Of a stretch of DNA of 64,000 nucleotides, positions 20,001 to 31,546 are shown one piece after another; the stretch's first letter is position 1; every line of letters begins with the position of its first letter. Made by a program: the position numbers and the translations under genes. Source of the DNA: Antedon mediterranea (Eukaryota; Echinodermata; Crinoidea; Comatulida; Antedonidae); contig NC_092678.1 in the NCBI RefSeq assembly GCF_964355755.1, positions 13,242,922 to 13,306,921 on the forward strand, written 5' to 3'. A model generated the notes under the pieces. It worked only from the letters and a program-made list of their open reading frames with translations. It did not search any database and was not told the DNA's origin.

Positions 20001-21682
20001 AAATTTTAGAAAACCTGTCATTGTGGTTATGAGATCGTAATGATTAGAATGATGATAAAGATATATCTGCTTCTTTCTATAATCGCCGCTAAAAATGACA
20101 GAATTTAAATTGTCTTTTGAAATGACCATAATTTGGTAATTTGGTAATTTTGATTGCATCTTTTTATTTCCTCGATGCCGCATGTCTGCTCCCTAACCCC
20201 CGAATCTCTAAGTAAATGAAGGGCGGCTATTTTTTGCTGACGCCAACCTTGCCTAATGTTATTCCATCTAGTTACTTTGTTAATTTTGTCTTCGAGCATA
20301 GAAATACCCGTAACAATAGCGCGTGCGCAGCAGATAGTTTCGTTATCATCATTCTTAATCTTAATTATACATTTAGCATTTAACAATATGTCGATACCGT
20401 TCCTTCTATAGCCCCCACCCCTAGGCATTCTCATGTGGAGAACGTTAAATTTAAACTTGTTATTAATAAAAATATCCGTTTTGGACTTTCATAATGGCTG
20501 CAAAAATAACGTCAGCCGTAAGATGGCCCCTCCGTCCAAAAGGGATAGAGATAGGTGCATCTAACCCCTCAGCCTGTATGACTATTCGAAGCATGTCGTC
20601 GACATGCACGTTAATGCAGAGAATATCGACGACATGCTCGAAAATTCGATACAGTGTGGGCAGAAACACCTCTAAACTTATATGATCAATATTAAAAAAA
20701 TTTACTAAAAAATCGCTAATAGTCGCGTTAAAACATTGGTTATACCTATCAGCTAATTGAAAAATTCTACAGAAGTGATTCAACTCTACCTCATCAAGGT
20801 TAAGGTCCTCGTCTTCAACAGTATCAATATCGGCAAATTCTTCTTCTTCTTCTCCGTCTTCGATTCTGAGCCTCTTTCTATTAACGCCCCTTCCGTACTG
20901 TATGGGTACAGGCTGAAAACAAAAAGAGAAAAACGATAAAGAAAAAGAAATATAAGACGTTGTACAACAACAACAACAACAACAGTAGTAAAGAAAATAA
21001 AACGATAGTTACCTCAATAATCGAAGACTCTGCTGAATCATTAATCTCGACATTTCCTCTCAAACTCAAACATTTGGTGTGAGCACCAACACCGAACTAT
21101 ACAGAAAAAAAATAAATAGATAAATTAGAAAGGAAAACGCGTATAAACCGTAAACGCAGAAACATTTTGTAAATGCCCCAATTACATAAACTACTACTTT
21201 ATGAGATATTTAGAAAGTAAAAAAAAAACATTTAAAAAATAAATAAATAAATTAGAAAGAAACACAAAGAAGCCGTAAAACGCTGTAAACACACGTTCGG
21301 TTACACGCAATCTACTTTTTTAGAATTATACACGGTAAAATAAATATTACGTAAAAAAATAAAATAAACAAACACTTACTTCTACGTCATCAATACGCAA
21401 ATTAGCCGATAGCTCCTGCACTATCTCAATAGCATTATTACAAATATCCGGAAGTGAGAGGCTATCGGCTTCAGAAACACTCTGGCTAACATCCAAATCA
21501 AGATCCTGGTCATTAAATACGAAATCTTCTAGTAGTCCAATATCGGGGATAACATCGTCGGTATCGATATTTTCGATATTATTTCGCGATAAACTAACGA
21601 TAGCTTCAACTGCTCTCTGGCATTCGATAAACAAGCTATCGTTAGAATCGGAAGATGATGATGATGATTCGTAATGAGCCAT
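17010..21682 (-). pseudogene. polB: Protein-primed DNA polymerase B, three N-terminal exons, broken by stops and frameshifts
   Basis: Replicative polymerase of the element. Exons on the minus strand: 21682-21380, 21096-21013 and 20912 onward; donors GTAAGT and GTAACT, acceptors CTGTATAG and TTTTCAG, all phase 0. Exon 1 is acidic and Ser-rich; exon 3 opens with NRKRLRIEDG, a nuclear-signal-like patch. Later parts: MRMPRGGG and CGIEEIK (20434-20105), zinc-binding Cys pairs, FFDFEC (ExoI) and AHNFQGYDSYFVL (ExoII) in 20183-19161, then YTSLYP (motif A), KLMLNSFWGKFG (motif B) and YYDTDSVIF (motif C) in 18620-17010. The chain is broken by a frameshift near 20485, another near 20150-20180, a stop at 19161-19163, frameshifts in 18870-19030 and one near 18680. 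The catalytic C-terminal third is one open frame of 536 codons. Confidence 0.85.
17219..17259. repeat. Perfect inverted repeat inside polB, 19-bp arms, 3-nt loop
   Basis: CGTTTGTAAAGTTAAGGGT at 17219-17237 pairs exactly with ACCCTTAACTTTACAAACG at 17241-17259 across AAA. It lies in the polB coding region over the conserved segment CKVKGFTLNF. Confidence 0.9.
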
Positions 21683-21750
21683 TGTAAAAAAATCAGTAAT
21701 AAGTCTAGAATAATCAGTAAGCGAATGAAGAATTACCCACACTTACGCTG

Positions 21751-21758
21751 TTTTTATA
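21751..21758 (-). promoter_or_regulatory. TATA box (TATAAAAA) for polB
   Basis: TATAAAAA on the minus strand, 69 bp upstream of the exon 1 ATG at 21682. A start about 30 bp downstream gives a leader of roughly 40 nt. This supports 21682 as the start of the polB transcript. Confidence 0.6.
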
Positions 21759-21759
21759 C

Positions 21760-23282
21760 CATCCCATGACACTAATTAAATGTAATAATTTATGCAAACA
21801 AAGGTACTTAGAACTTCCTTTAGGAAATGTGTCCGCTATTAAGATTGGTCAAACAGCCCTTACATAATTAGGAGGACCCTCCCACAACAGTGACCATTAG
21901 ATTTAGCCTTCGACCAAACGGAAAACATGGACACAGGAAACACCTTAATTAAAACAACAAAGGGAAAAAATTGTTTACAAAACCATTTTCTCAAAAAATT
22001 TAATGAAAAAAAAAATATATAAAATACAAAACAGCAGAAAAAAACCAGAATTTTTGTTAACAAAAATAACCTGGAAAAATAAGATAACTCAGGATTATGC
22101 CGATGGATATAGGTGATACACCTCATGCTCCCAGTAAAACTCCTCCTCCATTTGCTCTATGGCCACCTTTAGAAGGTACCACAGCGTGGAATCAGGCACT
22201 GCCATCAAAATGTACCGCCTACAAGCGGAGTAGTCGAGGAGCTTGACCACCTCTTCTGGCATGCCTGTGGGGATGGTAGACATATTCATCTATACAACGA
22301 TACAATAACAATAAATTAATTGAAAAAAAAAAAAAAAAAAAAAAGATGAGAGCTACTCTAATACAACGAAATAGAAAATAAACAGAAAAAAGAAACTCAC
22401 ATTAGGCTATAGAAATAATATACCAAACAAATTTGTAAATCAAAAAAACGAGACAAATGAACCGAATACAGCAAGCAAAGGATCTAGAGAGACAAAAAGA
22501 GACAGCGAAAAAAAATTAAAAAATCGAGGAAAAACGATAATTAAATACCTTTTACGTGGCTGTATGACTCAATAAGAAGTAATTACTAAATAAATAAAAT
22601 AACTATACCGAGACAACAACATTAGTACTTACATATTAATTCACAGGAACGCACAAAAGTAGGAAATATATAATACAAAATCGTAGAACAGGTACAGTAG
22701 AACAGTTGAAAATATATTATACAAAATCCACTAGAAATGGCAACCACGTGATGTTGATACAGCAATGGAGATTTGAAAGTGAGTGGGGAGTCGAAACAGC
22801 CACAATAAATATCTTGGAATAACAATACAATCATTAAGACCAATGCGATAGGAAAGATTGGGGACAATGGAGGATGACAATGGAGGGTGACATTGCAGGG
22901 TATCCCCACCACCTGCAAACGTAAACAATATAATACACCCTATAAAAACATACCCCCTTCAGTCAAAACTAAACAAAAGAATTACAAATTGCGCCATAAA
23001 ACAAAGAATTAAATAAAGGACCATCTGGAAGATATTCTAATTAAATTTTTACCAGCAAAATAATTACTAGAGGTCAGAACGTAAACCCCGAAATAATTAG
23101 ATTAATTAACCTCCAGCAAGAATGATTTATAATTCATTACATAACCCCTTCTAAATATAAATAAATAAACGTGTAGAAAAAAAGTGACAATATTTATAAA
23201 AACCAAAGTAGTTCTAAGAATATCTAATGGCAATAACCTGCACGTAAACAAATTTCCATTTTTGGCTCCGGTTGAAGGTATA
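21760..23282. other. Polinton spacer between polB promoter and the Bcl-2-like copy
   Basis: Mostly AT-rich DNA with a poly(A) run (22323-22345). Besides the small frame listed separately (22095-22289) no recognisable gene is seen. Donor-like CTCAC/CTTAC sequences on the minus strand near 22395 and 22630 would allow spliced leader exons for a minus-strand accessory gene, but nothing confirms them. Confidence 0.4.
22095..22289 (-). CDS. Possible small accessory protein (64 aa), unknown
   Basis: A short frame with non-repetitive, protein-like composition (MPEEVVKLLDYSACRRY, then WYLLKVAIEQMEEEFYW). No family is recognised. It may be a last exon of a spliced accessory gene in the same orientation as polB. 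Only its composition and its position in a gene-poor stretch argue for it. Confidence 0.3.
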   Translation of the reverse strand: MNMSTIPTGMPEEVVKLLDYSACRRYILMAVPDSTLWYLLKVAIEQMEEEFYWEHEVYHLYPSA

Positions 23283-23704
23283 TTAAAAAAAAATTTTGTT
23301 TTCCTTCACAAATTCGCAAGAAACGTGTAAAACGTTTTCTAATTCTAAAACAGTAGCACACTGCGTGGCAACACTAGCGCACACTGAAATTCCTGTCACG
23401 AGTCTACCGACGTGTATGTTTTGATCAATCATCATTTGTTTCAACACACTATCCAACGTCTCCGAAGTAATTTCGTTACACAAGGCAATCAAGCCATACT
23501 TTTTCTCCACCTCGTTACAAAGGCGAATAGTACTAAGGAGGATTGGGGAATCCCACACGACTTTCCCTGTTAATTTATATTCAATGTACGATAAAGTTAG
23601 TTTTTCCAAATCTGCCATTTCTCTCTCTATAAGTACACAGACGTTAATGGAATTGATTTTTAGGTTTTGATATACAATCATTCGTTTACGTAATTATCTT
23701 TATA
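23283..23704 (-). pseudogene. Inverted partial duplicate of the Bcl-2-like gene (exon 1 only)
   Basis: About 406 bp (23299-23704) match 15616-16024 in reverse orientation almost base for base, starting upstream of the first ATG (ATAAAGATAATTACGTAAACG) and ending after GAATTTGTGAAGGAAAA. Differences are few: a 6-bp in-frame deletion (two residues near residue 12), a two-residue change (FLH against ILL) and scattered silent changes. Exon 2 and the splice donor are missing, so only the BH4-like to BH1-like part plus a short tail is encoded. The TATA box of the parent gene is not included. Confidence 0.85.
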
Positions 23705-23745
23705 GTAAAATAAATAAATAAATAAATTAAATAATAACATCTCTA

Positions 23746-24132
23746 AACAAAGAAAGACCTTCATTAATTAAGAATAATTTAATTATTATGAAACCAGGAA
23801 AAGAACGACCTTCATTAGAAACACCTGGTGGAAATTACATAACTAATACAATAACAGGAAAAGAACGACCTTCATTAGAAACACCTGGCGGAAATTACAT
23901 AACTAATACGATAACAGGAAAAGAACGACCTTCATTAGAAACACCTGGCGGAAGTTACATAACTATTACAATAACAGGAAAAGAACGACCTTCATTAGAA
24001 ACACCTGGCGGAAATTACATAACTATACGTAATCAGGAAAAGAACGACCTTCATTAGAAACACCTGGCGGAAATTACGTAATCAGGAAATACACCAAGGT
24101 CATTTTCTGTCTGAAGTCTCACTTTTACTACT
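23746..24132 (-). repeat. Right terminal inverted repeat with five ~60-bp tandem units
   Basis: Inverse of the left terminal repeat. CCTTCATTAGAAACACCTGG recurs near 23808, 23868, 23928, 23988 and 24047 in 60-bp (once 59-bp) steps, one unit more than on the left. The outer 70 bp differ from the left end at only a few positions. The unit happens to be open in frame +, which explains a spurious 89-codon ORF. Confidence 0.9.
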
Positions 24133-24138
24133 TAGGAT
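24133..24138. repeat. Target site duplication, right (TAGGAT)
   Basis: Exact copy of 7153-7158, directly after the last base of the right terminal repeat. Confidence 0.9.
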
Positions 24139-25565
24139 AGAATATCTTCTACAAGCCTTACATTTTCACCTCCAAATCTTTTATTGATATAACCTTTTTG
24201 GTCATCATTGACTATGGTGAATATCACTTTTTGAATTCTACATGAGAGAACGTGTGTCATAATTTTATAGTCCACATTTAGTTATGTGATTGGTCTCCAG
24301 ATTTCAAGTTTTTCTCGTTGTCCGTTTTTGAATATTAAATGTATTATTCCCGTTCTTTGGGTGCTAGTTAATTCATTGTTGTTATAACAATAATTTAATG
24401 CGTCGCATAGGCAATATTTAATGTCTTCCCAAAAACGGCGGTAGAATTCAACAGTTAAGCCATCAGGGCATGGGCTTTTATTGAGGCGCATGCTGAAAAT
24501 AGCTGCTGTGAGTTCTTCAATTGTCAGAAGTCCTTCACACATAAGACTGTTTTCATCAGAAAGTTTATTTACTTTTACTTTTTCAAGTATTCATCCGCAT
24601 TGTGTTCGGGACAATTTGTGTTTGCATACAGGTTTTTATAGTAATTTTTTTGTTCTATTAGGATTTCTTCACTATCTGTTATACGTTTACCATTATATTT
24701 AATAATAGATGTTATATGCTTACGTTTCGCATTGTTTTTTTTTAGCCCTATAAAGAATTTACTATTTTTTTCTCCTTGTTCAAACCATTGTACTCTAGAA
24801 CTAATTTTTGCGCCTTGAGCTTCAATTAAGTAAATGTTATCTAGGTCGTTTGTTTTTTTGTTTTAATTGTTTGTCTACATTCTCGCTATAGCAAATGTCT
24901 AAACAGTTAGTGAGGTCATTGGCTTCTTTTGTTAACATTTTTTTTGTTTGTGTTTCTTTCTTTTTTTTCCTTGCACAGTATTTCATTGTAAATTCCTTTA
25001 TTTTCACTTTAAGGTACTCCCATAGCAAGTCCGGGCTAAGATTTTGATAATTTTGTTTTGTATTTTCTATTATTATGTTTATATTTAAAGCGTAAACTTT
25101 ATCGTGGAGAACACTATTGTTTATTTTCCACATACCTGTCCCTCTCTTTGGTTGATCATCTAATAATTTAATAGAGATTGCTTGTTGATCAGAGAAAATT
25201 GAAGGTCTTATATCAGTAGACAGTACGTCCCCATTTCTAAAAAATGGATTTTGATACACACCAAAAGTCTAGTCTTCTGTATGTGTTTTTACGTCTCCAC
25301 GTAAACTAAGTTTTAATGTTATGAACTTGCCTCCATACGTCTATTAATTTGTGTTTATTCATACACTTTTTTAACGTCATTGGAGAATTATCATACCTAT
25401 GGACACTGTTTCTTTGATCTAATTTTCTTTCTAAAACGCAGTTCATGTCACCTCCAAGAAGGAGATATTCGTTTTTTTTTGTTACATATTTTATCAATTT
25501 TTTTATCAAGTTTTTTTAAGAATAATGCTCTTTCTTTACAGTTATTTGGAGCATAAATATTAATT
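24139..25565 (-). mobile_element. L1-like LINE, 5' half (endonuclease end and start of RT)
   Basis: Minus strand: 25565-25306 gives the end of an AP endonuclease domain (INIYAPNN, LLLGGDMNCVLE), 25259-24837 the linker, and 24542-24282 the start of the RT (IEELTAAIFSMRLNKSPCPDG, FYRRFWEDI, RTGIIHLIFKNG). Several frames are broken. The RT continues at 7158 downward on the other side of the Polinton. The endonuclease begins mid-domain, so the LINE is 5' truncated near 25565. Confidence 0.8.
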
Positions 25566-26750
25566 ACATCACAGTAACATAGATTGGTATATAGCTAGTT
25601 TGAGAAGTATCAGTAATTGCAATGAAACCTATTTAAATCTCTTTGTTCACAAATTAATTAATAACTTGTAGAATTGAGAATAATTACCGGGAGACGCTTT
25701 TCTTAAGTTATTTTTTTACATTCTTTTTTGTTTTGTTACGTATCTTTTTTTCTTATTACATTTATACATGTCGAATTATGGTCTACTTTTTGTATAGATT
25801 TGTATATCGTTTTTATATTGGTGGTATTATGTACTTTCAATCATATACAGTTTCTTCCTCCTTTCTTCTTCTTCTATATTATTCGGTGTACTGAGCTATT
25901 GTTTTGTGTGCTTGAAAGGGAATATTCTTAGAGAAGACATGGACAGAAATACTCGTCAGTAAGTAATTAGGTGGTTTTAGTTCATCTCTGCTAACCTAAG
26001 ACTTACTGTAGCCTAGGCTAACGCATAAACTGTCCAAACCGCCCACCAAGCCCGCGTCTAACAGGGTATGCTAACTAATGTATCAATATAACAGTCACGC
26101 TCTTTTAATTACCTTCCCCTTCGTCATTGAAGAAATATATAGATATATATTTCCTCCATGGTCTACCGTCCTGTTGTGTATAAATTCCTTATTATTTATA
26201 CAATATACCTTTCTGGCCTTTTGTTATAGTGTAGTGCGGTGCATAGACAGGAACAGAAGGCAGTGAACACACGCTAAGGGAAGTATTGTAGGCTACTTTA
26301 TTATAGAATATATTATTTAAATGAAGGAAGCTCAGATTTTGGTGAGTCATTACGATTGTTATTTTATAATTATGAATGTTATATTAGCTTCTGTGTTATT
26401 TTACTTGTTATTTATTAGAATTATGGTAAAGGCATAATTGGTACGCCTACGATTACACTAGTAACTGTTTAACAGCTTAAGTTTAACAGTGGGCTCGGGA
26501 ATACAATTTTCAATCTCTTATTTTTAATATTGTCTTATAAGAGTGTACTAACTGTAATTGGAAAATGAATGTGAATGCTCAATGTAAGAATAAGTCAAAC
26601 TTTCCCCAACTAAGTAATTGGTGTTATTCAAATTATATCAAATTACACACAATGGTAAAAGATATGCCATTTTGTGTGTCCAACTTTACATGACTTACAT
26701 TAAATAAATATACAATAAAAGCTCATTTACGAGAACTGGTCATGTTGATT
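25566..26750. other. AT-rich DNA without recognisable gene
   Basis: No supported gene. Short open frames here (for example 25728-25931, 26078-26266) are composed of Phe/Ile/Leu/Cys from T-rich DNA and show no family signal. Confidence 0.4.
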
Positions 26751-26755
26751 AATTT

Positions 26756-27905
26756 TTGGCAATGACCATTACCTCCAAATTCATGGCACAGCGATGTACA
26801 CAACAATGGCGCCATCTTTTGTCCCTCCAACCTAATAAAACACTTGTTCGGCTTAGATACATTGACGACATCTTCATGATCTGGACCCATGGTGAAGAAA
26901 ATATGGATTCATTTCTTCTGAATATCAATTCATCCCACCCAACTATCAAATTTACAGCTACTAAATCCATTATAGTAGCGTTGACATTTTGGACACTATA
27001 GTGACCATAGAAAATGGTACACTCAAAGCTGACCTATTCCGTAAACCCACGGATAAACATTTGTACCTGCTACCTAGCAGTTTTCATCCCCGATATTTTA
27101 TCAAAAACATACCGTACAGTCAAGCATTACGAATCAGACGTCTCTGTTCTTCAGATTTAGATTTTCAGAATCGTACAGAAGAACTAACCGGACATCTCCG
27201 GAATATAAATTAAAAGAAGAAATACATTGAAACTGCTATAAAAAAAGCGAAATATATTCCTCGATGTCAGACACTGACGTACAAACCACGTCAGCCAAAA
27301 TCGACCAGAGTGCCATTGGTCACAACCTATCACCTTAGGTTGCCTCCATTACGGGCTATTATTGAGAAACATATCCCATTCTACAGTCCACAGAACGTCT
27401 CTGGACTGTTTTTCCTGAACCACACATTATTGCATTTCGTAGACCTCCCAACTTTCGTGATATATTAGTAAGATCCAAATTTAACTCTCATGACAGCCAA
27501 TATTTGGGCAGTCTACTTTACGGTAAATCTTGCAAAACTTGTTCATTGGTTGACTCTACTGAAAAATTTAAGAAAAAAACTTGCCGCATTTTTCGGATAA
27601 GATAATCAATTAATTGTCTAACCAAAAACGACATTTATCTTATATACTGTAATATTTGTGGTAAACAGTATGTCGGGGAAACAACAAACACGCTCCGTAT
27701 GAGAATGACACAACATAGATCAGCTATCAAAACATTAAAGCTTGATCAACCTGTAGCCGAACATTTTAATTCAGCTGGTCACTCGATTGCAAATTTCAGA
27801 GTTATTGCACTAGACCACGATGTCAAATGGAGCGACAAAACTTACAGAGACAAAGAAAACCACTGGGAATTACTACTTAAATCCACAAAACATGTTGGAC
27901 ACTAA
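26756..27905 (+). mobile_element. Decayed Penelope-like retroelement (RT end plus GIY-YIG endonuclease)
   Basis: Three frames in order on the plus strand. 26756-27001 has the RT catalytic box (LVRLRYIDDIFMIW). 26989-27213 has the following conserved block (LKADLFRKPTDKHLYLLPSS, HPRYFIKNIPYSQALRIRRLCS). 27640-27905 has a GIY-YIG-type segment (CNICGKQYVGETTNTLRMR, then HRSAIK and a conserved Glu in ENHWELLL). Frameshifts near 26990 and stops at 27211 and 27600 break it. This order (RT, then C-terminal GIY-YIG nuclease) is that of Penelope-like elements. The N-terminal RT half is missing. Confidence 0.8.
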
Positions 27906-28107
27906 GAATATACTCCCAGATCGGTAAAATTACTCCATTGACTACCTACATTTAAGTTTCAATATTAACCACCATTTAAGCTGCTTTTAAGTTTTTTTCC
28001 AAAATTGTTTATATCTACCAAACTATCTTCTTTGTTTTCTACACAATACAATCTACATCCTCTATTCACCAGCATTATGCCTCTATTGTTTTATTTCATT
28101 GTTATAT

Positions 28108-29830
28108 GAGATCATGTTCCGAATATAAGCCCTGTTTCTATAATTTGATAGTACTTTTTAGTTATTTTCAGTTCTCCAGTCAGAAATGTGGTAATTTTTT
28201 AAAATATGTTTTAAAATATAAACGTTAGTGATTTTTTTCTGTGAATACTTTACTTCGTGATTAAGTCTATTATTTTACATGGTGTAGATTGTAGCAAACC
28301 GAAACGATATCCATTTTGTGTAATATCATTAAAATAAGACCACAAAAAAGCACAACTCAATAGGCCTAGCAATAACCAAAATAAAATGACATTACATTGA
28401 AAATAGATACATTATTTGTATTATTACCGTTGGCCTAATAACCATTTTAAACAATCGCATATATTTATTAAAAATGAAATAATACCTATATAGAGTTTAG
28501 TATGTTAAGTTCATCATTATTATTATAAGGAACTATAACATAAACACACCTTGTTTTTTCTATTACTTGCTATATTTACATTAAACCAATTTATAAGGAA
28601 ACGACTAAAATTTGGAAAATTCAAAGAATTTCTGTAACCACTAAAACACGTGATAACGTGGGTTCAATATCCTTACGCGAAAGAACATGTTATGATACTT
28701 TGATTTCAAAAACAAATTAAATACATTTCATCATATAAAAAAAGGGAAAAAAAACAAAAAACATAAACACAATTATTGGTGTGGTGTGATATTTTTTCCC
28801 AAATTGTATCCTCCTCCTCGTATTGTTTATAAATGGATAATACCATATATGGCTCTGTGGTCTAGTGGTATGATACTCACTCTGTTGCAGGTTGAGTCCC
28901 GCCAGAGATAGTTTTTTATAACAATTCAAGAATACGGAACCGTTTACCAATGAGCCATGCTCGACGCGATTATGAGATCATGTTACGAATATAAGCATTG
29001 TTTCTATAATTTGATAGTTTGATAGTACTTTTTAGATATTTTGAGTTCTCCAGTCAGGAATGTGGGACTTTAAAATGTGTTTTTTAAATATATACGTTAG
29101 TGAATGTTTCCTGTGAATACTTTACTGATTAAGCCTGTTATTTTACACGGTGTAGATTGTAAAAAACCGAAAAGATATCCTTTTTGTGTAATATCATTAA
29201 AATAAGACCAACAAAAAAAACACAACTCAATATGCCTAGCAATAACCAAAATAAAATGACATTACATTGAAAATAGATACATTATTTTATTATTACTAAT
29301 TGACCTAATAACCAAATTAGTCAATCGCCTCTTATATTTGAATGTGTTTTCTTTCATGTTTTGTTGTTTTATAGTTTGTTTATTTATCGTTATCTTTCTG
29401 ATATGTGTTAATATAATAATGTATTATTTATCGACTCTGTTTGACTTGCAAACATATTAATACAAATGAAACAATACCTATATAGAATTTAGTATGTTAA
29501 CATTTATCATATTATAAGGAACTATAACATAAACACACCTTGTTTTTTCTCTTACTTGCTATATTTACATTAAACCAATTTATAAGGAAACGATAAAGGT
29601 TTGGAAAATTCTAAGAATTACTGTAACCACTAAAACACGTGATATCGTTGGTTCAATATCTTTATGACAAAAAACATGTTATGATACTTTGATTTTAGAA
29701 AACAAATTAAATACATTTCATCATATATAAAAAATGAAAAAAAATAAATAAAAAAACATAAACAAAATTATTGGTGGGGTGTGATATTTTTTCCCAAATT
29801 GTATCCTCTTTATTCTTTATAAATGAACAC
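28108..29830 (+). repeat. Diverged ~700-bp direct repeat (28108-28810 and 28972-29810)
   Basis: The segment from GAGATCATGTTCCGAATATAAG (28108) through TATTTTTTCCCAAATTGTATCCTCC (about 28812) recurs from GAGATCATGTTACGAATATAAG (28974) to CCCAAATTGTATCCTC (about 29809) with scattered differences and a ~120-bp insertion near 29330-29460. No protein is encoded. A tRNA-like segment (28851-28912) lies between the copies. Confidence 0.7.
28851..28912 (+). repeat. tRNA-like fragment (A box and B box), SINE head or tRNA pseudogene
   Basis: TGGTCTAGTGGTATGAT matches a polymerase III A box as in tRNA-Glu/Gly and GGTTGAGTCCC resembles a B box. CTCTG and CAGAG at the ends can pair like an acceptor stem. 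The spacing is too short for a full tRNA and no clear anticodon arm is seen. Confidence 0.4.
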
Positions 29831-29904
29831 TTAAAAAAGGGCACACGAGTTGCGAAATATAAACAGTTTTGTGTAATAACTACTTAAAAATGATGCAATA
29901 TTAA

Positions 29905-30115
29905 AACAAATTATTTCTTTTGATTTCAGTAAAAGTTAATAATTTCGATATTTTGTCTGTATGGAAAATTAAAATCAGTGATTTTATTATTCCTTTGTAT
30001 TTAAAAAAAAAATCAATAATTTTTAGGTATATCTGTTGTTTGTTTTCCACTCTTTCTCTTTACTGTCGAGCGCATAGACACATCGTTTATCTGCACTATA
30101 TACATATATTTATTA
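29905..30115 (+). repeat. Interspersed repeat shared with 36290-36440 (inverted)
   Basis: GTATGGAAAATTAAAATCAGTGATTTT, then GTAGGTATAT-like, TTTCCACTCTTTCTCTTT and GTCGAGCGCATA are shared in opposite orientation with 36290-36440. A trinucleotide ATT/GTT run (30110-30232) follows; the Asn-rich and Val/Ile-rich open frames here are translations of that run and not genes. Confidence 0.55.
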
Positions 30116-30227
30116 TTACTATTGTTGCTGTTATTGTTGTTATTAGTGTTGTTGTTATTGTTGTTGTTATTGTTTTTATTATTGTTTTTATTATTAGTGT
30201 TATTATTATTATTATTATTGTTTTCAT

Positions 30228-31291
30228 GTTTTACAAATAATATACCACTAAACACAGTAAAACATTGCGATGCAATACTTTGTTGAAACTATCACCGTCC
30301 TAGTCGATTGAAATAATACAGTACATGTAACGATACATCACTAAGACGTGTATATGTTTATATAATGTAAACCAATTTGTGAAAACCACCTCTATTCGGG
30401 GAAAATCATAAATTCGATTTAATCGTCAATAAATATTAAATTATCTAACTCAACTTAATTAGTATGTCTAATGGTTTTCAATTGTTTCTTAGAGCCAATT
30501 CATACTTAAGTTGGTTCCTACCCTACCCACCAAAATTGTTCTGCGTTTAGGGCATGTGATGTACCTTAGGCCTATCCTCTACTGGTTTTACAACGCTACT
30601 CATGCCAGTGAGGGAAGGGTGATGATGTGGGTGGTTTAATTACAATAATAAAGATTTATACATATTATACGGCGAGTGAAAACGCTAGCTCTTTATCCGT
30701 TTAAAAAAAATGTATATCCAACCTCTGCAGCACAGATTAAAAAAAAAAATGGATCGAATTTCTGTTATGAGTATACAGTACTTGCCTTTACGACGCCTGA
30801 GAGAATAGACACTTGTGGAACAGAGATTGGAATGTTCCATTCATCGCAAATCAATACATTTGTATAATCGTATATTAAATCTATCAAAATAGTATTTTTT
30901 AAAAGAAAATCGGCCTGTCTTCAACATTATGATGCTGTATTCGAGCTTTTCAACCGGTTTTCAGCCATTAAAAACAATTATCGTAGGAGAAGATAGGAAA
31001 ATGCGATGCATCCTCGTATTATCGTCTGCGGGTATTTTTCAAGACGGACATCCATTAGACAGTGTATATCACGATCGAAAAACACCCCTATTTGGGGCAA
31101 ATCGTTGAACCTAAATTCGTTTTAATCGTCAATAACTAATTATCGAACTCAATTTGATTAGTAAACAGGGTTACATCATGCGGTTAAAATCAGTACCGAA
31201 AGTACGAACGAACTTTATATACCATCGAGTAAACATTCTAGAAATAACGCGCGATTTACCGAATTTTTCCCTTACGTAAATTTATATATAG
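30228..31291 (+). repeat. Half copy of the foldback element with its left flank
   Basis: 30228-30367 equals the flank at 32745-32884. From about 30370 the sequence matches the right arm of the foldback element (33770-34686) and ends at the same terminus (CTTACGTAAATTTATATATAG, 31291). The left arm is absent. This points to a duplication of the element together with its flank, followed by loss of one arm. Confidence 0.65.
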
Positions 31292-31546
31292 ACGTTTAGG
31301 TTGTTACTTAACTGATTTTTTTCGGTATACATACTTATATATCTGTTACCTTAATTATTATTTAGGCCGAAGGCATTATGAATGAATAAAATGTAAGATG
31401 TTTAAAAAGAAAACAATTATGAATAGTAGGCCTACAGTATTCGGACAAAAGATAATAAAATGTCAACAATTAAATGACAACTCCATTAATATTCCTAATA
31501 AAAAAACAGAAGAAATAAAATTGAGAATAATATTTGTTTTACTTAC

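Larger units (their letters stand above)
7159..24132. mobile_element. Polinton/Maverick virus-like transposon, 16,974 bp, complete ends
   Basis: The element starts AGTAGTAAAAGTG and ends CACTTTTACTACT, with terminal inverted repeats of about 330-390 bp and a 6-bp target duplication. Its content is the full Polinton set: chromodomain integrase, penton-like and major capsid proteins, adenain-like protease, FtsK/HerA-type packaging ATPase and protein-primed DNA polymerase B, plus accessory genes. Length is within the usual 15-20 kb. Several genes carry stops or frameshifts, so this copy is not expected to be autonomous. It is inserted inside the RT domain of an L1-like LINE. Related exogenous forms are the adintoviruses. 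Confidence 0.95.

Noticed and set aside
23788-24057. 89-codon open frame with repeated KERPSLETPGG
   Set aside because: It is a translation of the 60-bp tandem units in the right terminal repeat; no start context or independent gene signal.
28851-28912. Functional tRNA gene
   Set aside because: A- and B-box-like words are present, but the spacing is too short for a cloverleaf and there is no clear anticodon arm.
30013-30255. Asn-rich and Val/Ile-rich open frames
   Set aside because: Both come from the ATT/GTT trinucleotide run and not from a protein gene.
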